In this document: positions 27,798-35,277 of the stretch, one piece after another | Layout of the letters: every line of letters begins with the position of its first letter | Numbering within the stretch: position 1 is the first letter of the stretch | Source of the DNA: Staphylococcus cornubiensis | GTDB lineage: Bacteria > Bacillota > Bacilli > Staphylococcales > Staphylococcaceae | Direction: 5' to 3' | Length of the DNA: 45,861 nt | Assembly (NCBI RefSeq): GCF_900183575.1 | Contig: NZ_FXUZ01000015.1 | Span: 1 to 45,861 of the forward strand | Notes under the pieces: model-generated | The model's input: only the letters and a program-made list of their open reading frames with translations | Database searches by the model: none | What the model was told of the DNA's origin: nothing | Made by a program: the position numbers and the translations under genes

Positions 27798-27893
27798 GTG
27801 CGCCCGGCATGGGTAACATCTTGACGGTGAAAGTCCGTTACAGGCTTGGTAGTAGGAACTGTTAGCGAAAGACAAGGGTGTCCATTACGAAGT
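27798..27893 (+). mobile_element. Truncated group II intron, 5' 96 nt
   Basis: It begins GTGCGCCCGGCATGGG, a typical group II intron 5' end (GUGYG). It matches the intron start at 45735 over 96 nt with one difference (A for G near 27888), then switches abruptly into transposase sequence after GAAGT. Domains II-VI and the reverse transcriptase are gone. Confidence 0.8.
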
Positions 27894-28304
27894 CTATGTA
27901 TGAAGCAAAGTACAAAGTCTAACACAAATAAACGCTTATTTAAAAATTTAACTTGGGACTATTTTAAAGCCTTCACAAATAAGCAGCTTTCAGATCCAAA
28001 GACAAAACACATTTATCAAAAGAGAAAGATAGATGTGGAATCAACTTTTGGAAATCTGAAGGCTAATTTGGGTTTCCAAAGATTATCGGTTCGCACCCAA
28101 TCAAAAGTTGAGTGTGAACTTGGCATCGCACTCATGGCAGTAAATATACAAAAACTAGCCAAAATCAGTGCTAGTTTTCGTTCGCGCATAAGAAAAAAGC
28201 CGTCAAATTCTAAGAAAATGAATTTTGACGGCTTTTTCTTAAAGGAGCTGAAGGTCTATGTCTCAGCCCCTGTTTCCTACGATTTGTCAAGGGTCAATAA
28301 GTGA
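27894..28304 (+). pseudogene. IS1182-family transposase, C-terminal fragment
   Basis: An open frame of about 130 codons with the family's C-terminal block: LSDPKTKHIYQKRKIDVEST, then GNLKANLGFQRLSVR and ELGIALMAVNIQKLAK. Intact proteins have about 450-560 residues. The frame runs upstream into intron sequence without a proper start, so the apparent 152-codon ORF is a fusion artefact. The final codons pass through the element's right inverted repeat. Confidence 0.85.
28242..28270 (+). repeat. IS1182-family right end, copy 1
   Basis: AAGGAGCTGAAGGTCTATG, continuing TCTCAGCCCC, forms the right end of the remnant. It recurs with few changes and in the same orientation at 30185-30212, so the two copies bracket the protease gene and the decayed gene. 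Confidence 0.6.
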
Positions 28305-28594
28305 AATTGACATTACTGAACTAGACCGTCCAATTTGTAGATATATAACAGCGGTAACTAATCCAATCCAACATAACGCTACTTAAAACAAATTAATTTC
28401 CATTTTACCATTCAAATACATATAATATCTAAACTATTCTATAAATCTTAATAATAATAATATACTCATCGAATAATAAAAAAATAAGAAACCATTAAAA
28501 TTATATAAAAAAGTTATTGACAAATTGTGTAATTAGTTATATAAATAAATTGTTATCTAGATAATGAAATTAAAATTAAAAGGAGCGAAACATC
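28271..28594 (+). promoter_or_regulatory. AT-rich leader with strong promoter of the secreted protease
   Basis: No gene is present apart from the tail of the transposase remnant. A near-consensus promoter, TTGACA (28517-28522), 17 nt, TATAAA (28540-28545), precedes the protease start by about 50 bases. The stretch is markedly more AT-rich than the backbone. Confidence 0.7.
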
Positions 28595-29305
28595 ATGAAC
28601 AAAAGCTTTATTTTAAAAGGTTTGTCAGCATTGATTATTTTAAGCTCGGTTGGTTTAGTAGAAAGTGCGGTAGATGCAACTCATCATGTTGCTCACGCAG
28701 AAAAAAACACTTTAGAAATTAAAGATGGGTACGGAGTACCTTATAATAGCATAATTGCATTTCCTGGAGCTAGCGGATTTGTTGTAGGACCAAAGACAAT
28801 TGTTACTAATAAACATGTAATAAAAGGTATGGGGCCTGGAGATAAGGTAAATGCGCATCCAACTAGTTTTGGTAATACTGGTGGAGTTTATACTATAACA
28901 AAAATCGTTGAATATCCTGGTAGTGAAGATTTAGCAGTTGTTCATGTGAATGGCACAAGTGAGGAAGGATGGGACTTTAGTAGATTCACAAGCCCGATGC
29001 CTCTTGCTGACGAAGCTCATCCTGGAGAAAAAGTTACACTCTTAGGGTACCCGCTCCCTAGTAAGAATAAGTATAAAATGTATGCCTCATTTGGATCTGT
29101 CGTTAGTATTAAGGGTAGTGGATTAATACATGATGCATACGCTGAACTAGGCAATTCAGGTGGACCTATTATGAATGAGAGTGGTCAAGCCATCGGAGTA
29201 CATTTTGCCTCAGATAAACCAACTCATACTGACAAAAACTCTTATGGAGTGTACTTTACAAAAGAAATTAAAGACTTTATTAATAAAGAAATTAAAAATC
29301 AGTAG
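28595..29305 (+). CDS. Secreted trypsin-like serine protease, Spl/exfoliative-toxin type
   Basis: A 236-residue S1B-family protease. Residues 1-35 are a Sec signal peptide ending AHA. The predicted mature N-terminus, EKNT, resembles that of the Spl proteases, in which exact signal cleavage gives the active enzyme. The catalytic triad is His74 (TNKHVIKG), Asp112 (SEDLAVV) and Ser188 (GNSGGP). His203 in GVH sits where the glutamyl-specific V8 and exfoliative toxins carry their S1-pocket histidine. In the Spl proteases I recall, other residues occupy it, so cleavage after Glu is possible. GGAG lies 9 nt before the ATG, with a strong promoter and terminator. It is a lone gene between IS ends beside tRNA-Ser, consistent with transfer. 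The nearest subfamily cannot be settled by eye. Confidence 0.85.
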   Translation: MNKSFILKGLSALIILSSVGLVESAVDATHHVAHAEKNTLEIKDGYGVPYNSIIAFPGASGFVVGPKTIVTNKHVIKGMGPGDKVNAHPTSFGNTGGVYTITKIVEYPGSEDLAVVHVNGTSEEGWDFSRFTSPMPLADEAHPGEKVTLLGYPLPSKNKYKMYASFGSVVSIKGSGLIHDAYAELGNSGGPIMNESGQAIGVHFASDKPTHTDKNSYGVYFTKEIKDFINKEIKNQ

Positions 29306-29342
29306 GAAGATTAATTTTCATTAAAGTGTGAATTTTTAAATT

Positions 29343-29380
29343 AAAGAGGTCGACTATTAATTTTAGTCGCCTCTTTTTTT
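29343..29380 (+). terminator. Terminator after the protease gene
   Basis: AAAGAGGTCGACT (29343-29355) pairs with AGTCGCCTCTTT (29365-29376), with a single bulged T, followed by a T-run. Confidence 0.75.
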
Positions 29381-29402
29381 AAAATTTATGGAGTGAATAA
29401 CA

Positions 29403-30186
29403 ATGGAAGTTGTTCGTTTAAATCATAACCTATTTAATAAATTACGAGGAAAGGAAATATCAAGTAATAAAAAAATGGTTCAAGACCATATTATTATTCT
29501 TTCAAACGCAATAATAATAGAGTTTATACACCTTTTAGAACAAATGCACAAAAGGTACCTAATAAATATAAAGTTAATTTAGGAGGCGAACAGCTCGATA
29601 AACCTAATTCAGCTATCGATTTAACAAAGTCTATAGTAATTTTAGTAATGATGAATATCTTAATAACAGGTCAAAAGTCAAAATACCACAAAATGTTAAT
29701 AATTTTTTAAAGCAACAAGCACCAGCTATTGAACAAAAATACGACATTATGTCTAAAGATTACATAAAAGCAATAGCTAGTTTAAGTCAGATACCTTTAG
29801 TTAAATATTCAACTATGCAATACTTTCACTAAGAATTAAATATTCAAGATAGTATTGATAATCAACAAACTAAAAATGCGATTAATGAATTGATAACTAA
29901 TGGAAAATCAAATCGATATAATAAATTACAATCTTCTCTTCCTAATGAAAAATTAGGTTTGCTAGATGATTATGAAACTTTATACGAGTTTAAAGATTTA
30001 ACAGACTACCCAGCTAAAATTAAATTTAATGATATTGATAATCCTTATTTAGAAGTTGAGAAAAATAATAAACATTTTACTTTGTCTACGTTAACTATTA
30101 GAAACGAACCTGAAAAGTGTGTTAAAGACTTTTTGAATTATGATATAGAGAATCAAAAAAATAATGATGCTGATTTAGATTTGTAA
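29403..30186 (+). pseudogene. Frameshifted gene of unknown function
   Basis: It starts with a good GGAGTG site and ATG (MEVVRLNHNLFNKLRGKEIS). After about 35 codons the coding sense moves to another frame (NNRVYTPFRTNAQKVPNKYK), shifts again near 29625 (YSNFSNDEYL), meets an in-frame TAA at 29830, then continues to the stop at 30186 (ELNIQDSIDN... ending NDADLDL). The reconstructed protein would be about 260 residues, hydrophilic and lysine/asparagine-rich, with no signal peptide. I do not recognise the family. Base composition matches the AT-rich protease gene next to it. The stop overlaps the second IS end. Confidence 0.6.
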
Positions 30187-30212
30187 GGAGCTGAAGATCT
30201 ATGTCCTAGCCC
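30185..30212 (+). repeat. IS1182-family right end, copy 2
   Basis: AAGGAGCTGAAGATCTATG, continuing TCCTAGCCC, differs from the 28242 copy at about three to four positions and has the same orientation. No transposase sequence is attached on either side. It may be a leftover end of a second element. Confidence 0.55.
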
Positions 30213-30281
30213 ATTTTTGTCTTTTGCTTTGTCGAATCATAATGGTTTTTATACTCTGTGTTTTAGCGGTAAAAATAATGT

Positions 30282-30322
30282 AAAACGCATTTCATCTGTT
30301 TATTTCTGATGAAATGCGTTTT
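30282..30322 (-). terminator. Terminator after lplA
   Basis: AAAACGCATTTCATC (30282-30296) pairs perfectly with GATGAAATGCGTTTT (30308-30322). It can work on both strands and lies 35 bases past the lplA stop. Confidence 0.7.
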
Positions 30323-30356
30323 CATTTATTCAATATGATGATTTAAATATAAATGA

Positions 30357-31349
30357 TTAAACCATCATATCGATGAGACCGTCACGCGGAATGTCCCCAA
30401 AGTAATGATACAGGTCAAAGTCTTTCAACGCTTCTTGGATGGCTGCTTTTTGATGTAACACGTCTGTAAGTGCATTTTCGAGGTCAGTCACATCACCTTC
30501 ACCGAAAAAGTCTCCGAAAATTTTAGCGTGGGCAATGCGACCTTTTTTGACATCAAGTTTAATTTGAACAAAGCCTTTTTCGAATTTGTGCTCACGTTCA
30601 AAGTTATATTTTGGATTTTTACCGTAATTCCAATCCCATGTGCGATATTTTTCATTACTTAGCTTTTCAATGTTTTTCCAATCTGCATCTGTTAAAGTGT
30701 ATGATTCAACTTCTGCTTCACCGAATAATTTTTTGAGTATGATGGCCTTGAAAGTCTCAATATCGAGAGGTTCATCTAAAAATTCTTGAATATTAGCGAC
30801 ACGTTTGCGAACAGATTTGACACCTTTAGATTGAATTTTTGCAGGATTAACACGCAATGCATTTTGAACTTCATCTAAATCGCTGTTCAACATGAGTGTC
30901 CCATGACTAAACATACGGTCTTTCACTTTGACCATTGCGTTGCCAGAAATTTTCGCTTGACCGACTTGAATATCATTACGGCCTGTGAGTTCAGCTTTCA
31001 CACCTAAATCGTTGAGCACTTCAACTATCGGCTGTGTAAATTTTTTGAAGTTATGAAAACTGTCACCATCGTCTTTAGTAATGAAGCTGAAATTTAAATT
31101 ACCGAAGTCATGATATACAGCGCCACCACCGGAAATGCGGCGTACGACATCAATCGCATTGGTCTCGATGTAAGGTTGGTGCACTTCTTCAATCGTATTT
31201 TGGTTTTTGCCAACGATGATAGAAGGTCGATTAATGTAAAATAAAAAATAACTATCGTCGTCATCCATTGGCACTGTTTTTAACACATACTCTTCCATTG
31301 CTAAGTTTAATGTTGGATCAGTATGGTTTTGATTACTAATAAATTTCAC
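30357..31349 (-). CDS. lplA: Lipoate--protein ligase LplA
   Basis: Attaches scavenged free lipoate, via lipoyl-AMP, to lipoyl domains such as GcvH and the E2 subunits. The 330-residue protein shows the ligase core VVRRISGGGAVYHD (lipoate/ATP site), the catalytic-lysine region GQAKISGNAMVKV, FSHGTLMLNSD, and a C-terminal accessory domain. It closely matches S. aureus LplA1 as remembered. The start is GTG at 31349, 9 nt after AAAGGAG; no better ATG exists. It stands alone with its own terminator at the right border of the accessory region. Confidence 0.95.
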   Translation of the reverse strand: MKFISNQNHTDPTLNLAMEEYVLKTVPMDDDDSYFLFYINRPSIIVGKNQNTIEEVHQPYIETNAIDVVRRISGGGAVYHDFGNLNFSFITKDDGDSFHNFKKFTQPIVEVLNDLGVKAELTGRNDIQVGQAKISGNAMVKVKDRMFSHGTLMLNSDLDEVQNALRVNPAKIQSKGVKSVRKRVANIQEFLDEPLDIETFKAIILKKLFGEAEVESYTLTDADWKNIEKLSNEKYRTWDWNYGKNPKYNFEREHKFEKGFVQIKLDVKKGRIAHAKIFGDFFGEGDVTDLENALTDVLHQKAAIQEALKDFDLYHYFGDIPRDGLIDMMV

Positions 31350-31536
31350 TCAGAAACACTCCTTTCCCAAAATATGCCCTTACTTATGTTATGCATGATT
31401 TAATTCAATTTTTCCAATCATTTATCTTAAAAAGGTAATGAATGTAAATAATTTCTGACAAATTACGTAAATTGTTTATTTAAAATGTAAATTTTAGTAC
31501 AATATATGCTAGTAAATTTCTAAGGGGGACAGAAAA

Positions 31537-31722
31537 ATGACAATTGCAGAAGTAGGAGACATTGTAGAATTCTATGATGGTATACGAGGTAAAGTTGAAA
31601 AAATCAATGATAACTCTGTCATTGTTGATTTAACGATCATGGAAAATTTCAGCGAGTTAGATTTGCCTGAAAAAACAGTGATTAATCATAAGAGATATAA
31701 AATTATTGAACAAAAAGGATAA
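31537..31722 (+). CDS. DUF2187 / YkvS-family small protein
   Basis: A 61-residue KOW-like beta-barrel protein: VGDIVEFYDGIRGKVEKIND, then SVIVDLT and NHKRYKII. The function is unknown; the shape suggests an RNA- or protein-binding module. AAGGGGGAC is 6 nt before the ATG. It is followed after 6 nt by the CPBP-like gene, so the two probably form one transcript. Confidence 0.85.
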   Translation: MTIAEVGDIVEFYDGIRGKVEKINDNSVIVDLTIMENFSELDLPEKTVINHKRYKIIEQKG

Positions 31723-31728
31723 ACGCAT

Positions 31729-32331
31729 ATGAAAAAGATCAACAAACCGCTACTTTGGTTTATACTGAGCTTTATTGCTTTCCACATCATTTTAATGTTG
31801 TTGTGGGGTGAGCACGGTGTATATTGGCAACTCTATACAGGGATTATGTTAATTGCAGGAATTAGCTACGTATTTTATCAGAGAGACTTTGCATCCAAAC
31901 GTCTATTAACATCCATTGCGATAGGGTTAGCCACTGGCGTTGCGCTTGTACTGATACAAGTTATTTTCTCGTGGATGGCTTCAGAACTCACGTATGCTTC
32001 GTTGATTAAACAACTATCACGAACAGGTGTCTATTTCAAATGGCAAATTTTAGTGACGCTTTTATTTGTAATGCCATGTCATGAGTTATATATGCGCACG
32101 ATTTTACAAAAAGAAATTGTGCGTATGACTTCAAAGCCTTGGCTCGCTATATTAGCCGGTGCTTTAGCTTCAAGTTCATTCTTTATCTATTTAGATCAAT
32201 GGTGGATTGTAGCGTTCATTTTTGTTTGCCAATTGTTGCTAGGTTTGAGCTATATGTACACACGTCGAATTATCACCACAACAGTCGCTCAAATTGTAGC
32301 GGTCGTCATTTTATTGATTTTTCATGGTTAA
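31729..32331 (+). CDS. CPBP-like polytopic membrane protein
   Basis: A 200-residue protein with about six hydrophobic helices, resembling the CAAX-protease/bacteriocin-processing (CPBP, Abi) family. The first motif, normally E-E-x-x-x-R, reads H-E-L-Y-M-R (His118-Glu119-Arg123). The second (F-x-x-x-H) is not intact in SSFFIYLDQ. It may therefore be inactive as a protease, or use a different arrangement. The start codon has no strong ribosome site and probably depends on translation of the DUF2187 gene 6 nt upstream. A terminator follows. Confidence 0.75.
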   Translation: MKKINKPLLWFILSFIAFHIILMLLWGEHGVYWQLYTGIMLIAGISYVFYQRDFASKRLLTSIAIGLATGVALVLIQVIFSWMASELTYASLIKQLSRTGVYFKWQILVTLLFVMPCHELYMRTILQKEIVRMTSKPWLAILAGALASSSFFIYLDQWWIVAFIFVCQLLLGLSYMYTRRIITTTVAQIVAVVILLIFHG

Positions 32332-32336
32332 ACCTT

Positions 32337-32379
32337 ACACAGTAAATGTTGTCTTTCACGCAACGTTTGCTGTGTTTTT
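32337..32379 (+). terminator. Terminator after the CPBP-like gene
   Basis: ACACAGTAAATGTTG (32337-32351) pairs with CAACGTTTGCTGTGT (two wobbles), followed by TTTTT. Confidence 0.75.
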
Positions 32380-32516
32380 GTATTTTTAAAATTTGATGGA
32401 AAGAAAATCCAATTCATCTCTTTTTATAAAATAATGACATCTTTTTTAAAATAAGGGTATAAGATAAAATCAAGTCCATCATGGGCGAATAGCGATAACA
32501 TGTTGTGCATTGGATA

Positions 32517-32927
32517 CTATTCGATGGCATACAGCTCGTTCAAACCAATGACTAATCGATCCGTCCGTCTTTCGTTCGTGAGCACTAATTCGTTCGTCAA
32601 TGTGTCGATACTAGCGATATAGCCTTGAATCGTATGAATGTGTCCTGCACGCCAATAATGAATTTTACTAAAAGCGTTGTGCGAGATTTTTAAATGCAGC
32701 ATTTGGTTCAGTTCAGTCATTTGATCTTCGCTTAAGTCAGGACGATCAATTTTCAGTTGATTGGCCTCAAATTGTTTAATGGCTTCAAATTGTTCGGGTA
32801 ATGTTGCGAAAGGCGCCCATTTCACAATGCCGCGACCTTTAGGAATTTGAGCGTTGAGATATTGTCTTGGAATTTTTCGATAGTCTGTTTCAGATTGGTA
32901 TGCTGTAGGGAGCGTCCGATCATGCAT
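32517..32927 (-). CDS. YolD-like family protein
   Basis: A 136-residue protein with the YolD signature RGIVKWAPFATLPEQFEAI (about residues 32-50) and a C-terminal beta-rich half ending RTDRLVIGLNELYAIE. YolD-like proteins often accompany DNA-damage polymerases (UvrX/UmuC type) in Firmicutes. No polymerase gene is adjacent here. GAGGTG stands 6 nt before the ATG at 32927; an in-frame start ten codons earlier overlaps that site. Confidence 0.85.
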   Translation of the reverse strand: MHDRTLPTAYQSETDYRKIPRQYLNAQIPKGRGIVKWAPFATLPEQFEAIKQFEANQLKIDRPDLSEDQMTELNQMLHLKISHNAFSKIHYWRAGHIHTIQGYIASIDTLTNELVLTNERRTDRLVIGLNELYAIE

Positions 32928-33072
32928 GGAAATCACCTCAATCTGATTATAGAACACTTGTTCTGTTTTGTGAAGTATTTCAAGAACGTTTGTTTGTAAA
33001 TTAAATGAGGTATTTTTAAATGTGAGTTAAATAGGCTAAAATATAAATAGTGTTGTAGGAGGTGAAGAGCAT

Positions 33073-33630
33073 ATGATTAGAAAAGCAACACCTCAAGATG
33101 CGCGTGCGATTGCAGAGTTAACGTACCTTATTTGGCAAGATATGGAACTTGAAATTGTGCGGCGTTATGAGAAAGAGACGGTGATTGCAGCTATCATCAA
33201 AAGCACAACCGAAGTGCACTATCGTAATCATATTGAGCATGTCGATATTTTTGAAGTAGAAGGGCAAGTAGCAGGTGTATTAATTGCGTACCCAGGTCAA
33301 TATGAAGCGGACTACGAACAGGCTTGGCACGATTTAGTGTTAGATGAAGCGATTCAATTGGAAACTGGGACACCATTACCTGTATTAGAAGCAGAACGTG
33401 AGGATTATTATATTGAAGCGATAGCCACTTTTCCTGAATTTCGTGGTCGTGGTATTGCGACACAGTTGATTCAATCCCGTCTCAAATCGAATCCAGAAGT
33501 CACGTGGAGTTTGAACTGTGATGAGCATAACGAACGAGCATATCAATTGTATCGCAAGCTAGGATTCCGCGAGAAAATGAAAAAAGTACTTTACGGACAT
33601 GAATATCGCTATATGATATATCAAAAATGA
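33073..33630 (+). CDS. GNAT-family N-acetyltransferase
   Basis: A 185-residue protein with an N-terminal strand-helix (MIRKATPQDARAIAELT), the acetyl-CoA loop IATFPEFRGRGIATQLIQ (Q/R-x-x-G-x-G/A, residues about 118-133) and the C-terminal YRKLGFREK. The substrate is unknown. GGAGGTGAAG precedes the ATG. The stop is 12 nt before the ABC ATPase start, whose ribosome site overlaps it, suggesting an operon with fetA-fetB. Confidence 0.9.
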   Translation: MIRKATPQDARAIAELTYLIWQDMELEIVRRYEKETVIAAIIKSTTEVHYRNHIEHVDIFEVEGQVAGVLIAYPGQYEADYEQAWHDLVLDEAIQLETGTPLPVLEAEREDYYIEAIATFPEFRGRGIATQLIQSRLKSNPEVTWSLNCDEHNERAYQLYRKLGFREKMKKVLYGHEYRYMIYQK

Positions 33631-33641
33631 GGAGAACGTAT

Positions 33642-34292
33642 ATGCTTGAATTAACAAACGTAAGCTACCAAACAGGTGAACGTCAAATTTTACACAATGT
33701 GAGTTGCCGTATCGAAGCGGGTGAAGCTGTTGCTGTCGTTGGACCGTCTGGAAGTGGTAAAAGTACATTGTTGAGATTGATTGCCGATTTAATTAGTCCG
33801 ACAAGTGGGGAAATTCAGTTCAAAGACCAATCTTACGAGAGTTATTCACCAGAAACATTGAGACAGCACATCAGTTATTTGCCGCAAAGTGTTGAATTAT
33901 TTGGTGAGACGGTTCAAGATAACTTGGCTTTCCCGGCAAAGGTGCGCCAAGTCTCGTTTAATAAGTCTAAAGCAAAGTCAATGTTGGAAAAAGTAGGTTT
34001 AAAAAAATACAAGCTTTCGGACCCGGTGCAACATATGTCCGGCGGTGAAAAACAACGTATTACGATTGCGCGGCAGCTCATGTTTACTCCAGATTTATTG
34101 ATGCTTGATGAGGCGACGAGTGCTTTAGATGACAAGAGCAGTCGTCAAATTGAAAAGCTCGTGTTTGATTTAGTCCAAGAAGGTATGTCCGTTTTATGGA
34201 TTACGCACAATGATGCACAAAGTCAACGTCAGTTCCACCGCAAAATGGAAATTCGTAATGGTGCATTAACGAGGGAGGCGCGTTTGTCATGA
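33642..34292 (+). CDS. fetA: FetA-like ABC transporter ATP-binding protein
   Basis: The 216-residue ATPase has Walker A GPSGSGKST, the Q-loop YLPQSVELFGETV, the signature MSGGEKQR and Walker B LLMLDEATSALD. Together with the next gene it matches the YbbL/YbbM (FetAB) exporter, linked in E. coli to iron export and peroxide resistance. The ATG at 33642 follows GAGGAG by 7 nt. The earlier ATG at 33627 overlaps the GNAT stop and that site. The stop overlaps fetB by 4 bp. Confidence 0.85.
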   Translation: MLELTNVSYQTGERQILHNVSCRIEAGEAVAVVGPSGSGKSTLLRLIADLISPTSGEIQFKDQSYESYSPETLRQHISYLPQSVELFGETVQDNLAFPAKVRQVSFNKSKAKSMLEKVGLKKYKLSDPVQHMSGGEKQRITIARQLMFTPDLLMLDEATSALDDKSSRQIEKLVFDLVQEGMSVLWITHNDAQSQRQFHRKMEIRNGALTREARLS

Positions 34293-35053
34293 TGAGTACG
34301 ACTTCGCTACTGTTGACATCCTTATTATTACTCATTCCTATTTTGGTTTCGTTTAAAGAGCGACTACATATTGCAAAAGATTTAATTGTTGCTGCGATTC
34401 GTGCTGTGATTCAATTAGTGATCATTGGTTATTTGCTTGAATTTGTTTTTAAATTAGAAACGACATGGATTGTGTTGTTATTAATATTAGTCATTATGGT
34501 CAACGCCGCTGCCAATACACAGAAACGGAAACCGGAAGTTGTTCGCCATGCGTTTTGGATTTCTTTAACAGGGATTTTAACGGGTGCTATTTTATCTTTA
34601 GGTGGCGTGCTGTTAACAGGTGCTATTGACTTTAAACCGAATGAAATTATTCCAGTTGCGGGGATGGTTGGTAGTAATGGCATGATTGCGATCAATTTAA
34701 GCTATCAAAATTTAAATCGCATTTTTACGAAAGAAACAGAAGTCATTGAAGCGAAATTGTCTTTAGGTGCAAGTCCGTCTATGGCAGCAAAAGATGCGAT
34801 TAGGGAAAGTGTTAAGGTAGCTATTGTGCCGACGATTGATTCGGTAAAAACGTATGGCCTTGTATCGATTCCAGGTATGATGACAGGGATGATTATTGCA
34901 GGGGTCCCACCGATGCAAGCGATTAAGTTTCAATTAATGGTCGTATTTATTCATACAACGGCAACGATTATTTCAGCATTAGTGGCGACGTATTTGACGT
35001 ATCGACAATTTTTTAATGCACGCCATCAGTTAGTACAAGCCCCTGAAGATTAA
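34289..35053 (+). CDS. fetB: FetB-like ABC transporter permease (UPF0014/YbbM)
   Basis: A 254-residue membrane protein of about seven helices with family blocks AIRAVIQLVIIGYLLEF, PVAGMVGSNGMIAINLSYQ and the coupling-helix region KLSLGASPSMAAKDAIRES. SIPGMMTGMIIAGVPPMQAI comes near the end. It pairs with the preceding ATPase as a probable metal exporter. It starts by an ATGA-type overlap. A second ATG directly follows (34292), so the exact first codon is open. Confidence 0.87.
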   Translation: MMSTTSLLLTSLLLLIPILVSFKERLHIAKDLIVAAIRAVIQLVIIGYLLEFVFKLETTWIVLLLILVIMVNAAANTQKRKPEVVRHAFWISLTGILTGAILSLGGVLLTGAIDFKPNEIIPVAGMVGSNGMIAINLSYQNLNRIFTKETEVIEAKLSLGASPSMAAKDAIRESVKVAIVPTIDSVKTYGLVSIPGMMTGMIIAGVPPMQAIKFQLMVVFIHTTATIISALVATYLTYRQFFNARHQLVQAPED

Positions 35054-35220
35054 AGGGTGTGAAGTGTGTGAAGTCGTAAAAAGGGTGGAATTTCCTTATA
35101 CGTATTGTGTTCATTTGAGATGACACTGACGAGAAAAGTGGTAAAGTAGAGATATATTAAAAATTCTTGACTACATTTTCGTCTATCTGGGAATAGTGTG
35201 GTATGAGATATAAAAACATA

Positions 35221-35260
35221 AAAAAAGAATCGAAGCCTTTATAGTTTAAGACTTCGATTC
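35221..35260 (-). terminator. Terminator after menA
   Basis: GAATCGAAG (35227-35235) pairs with CTTCGATTC (35252-35260). On the minus strand seven Ts follow. Confidence 0.75.
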
Positions 35261-35277
35261 GATATGCGGTGTTTGAC

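Larger units (their letters stand above)
27721..28270 (+). mobile_element. Remnant of an IS1182-family insertion sequence
   Basis: The left edge, GGGGCTGGGACAT (27721-27733), mirrors imperfectly the right edge, ATGTCTCAGCCCC (28258-28270). Sub-terminal hairpins lie at 27750-27795 and 28192-28236. The coding part keeps only the last quarter or so of the transposase. A group II intron fragment occupies 27798-27893. The element is clearly dead. Confidence 0.65.

Noticed and set aside
27846..28304. A 152-codon ORF as an intact gene
   Set aside because: Its first third is intron RNA sequence. Only the C-terminal end of a transposase is real coding sequence.
28595..29305. Firm call as a named exfoliative toxin
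   Set aside because: It lacks the longer N-terminal helix region of exfoliative toxins (about 280 residues), and the pocket residue corresponding to position 190 is not the usual Thr. I kept it as an unnamed Spl/ET-type protease.
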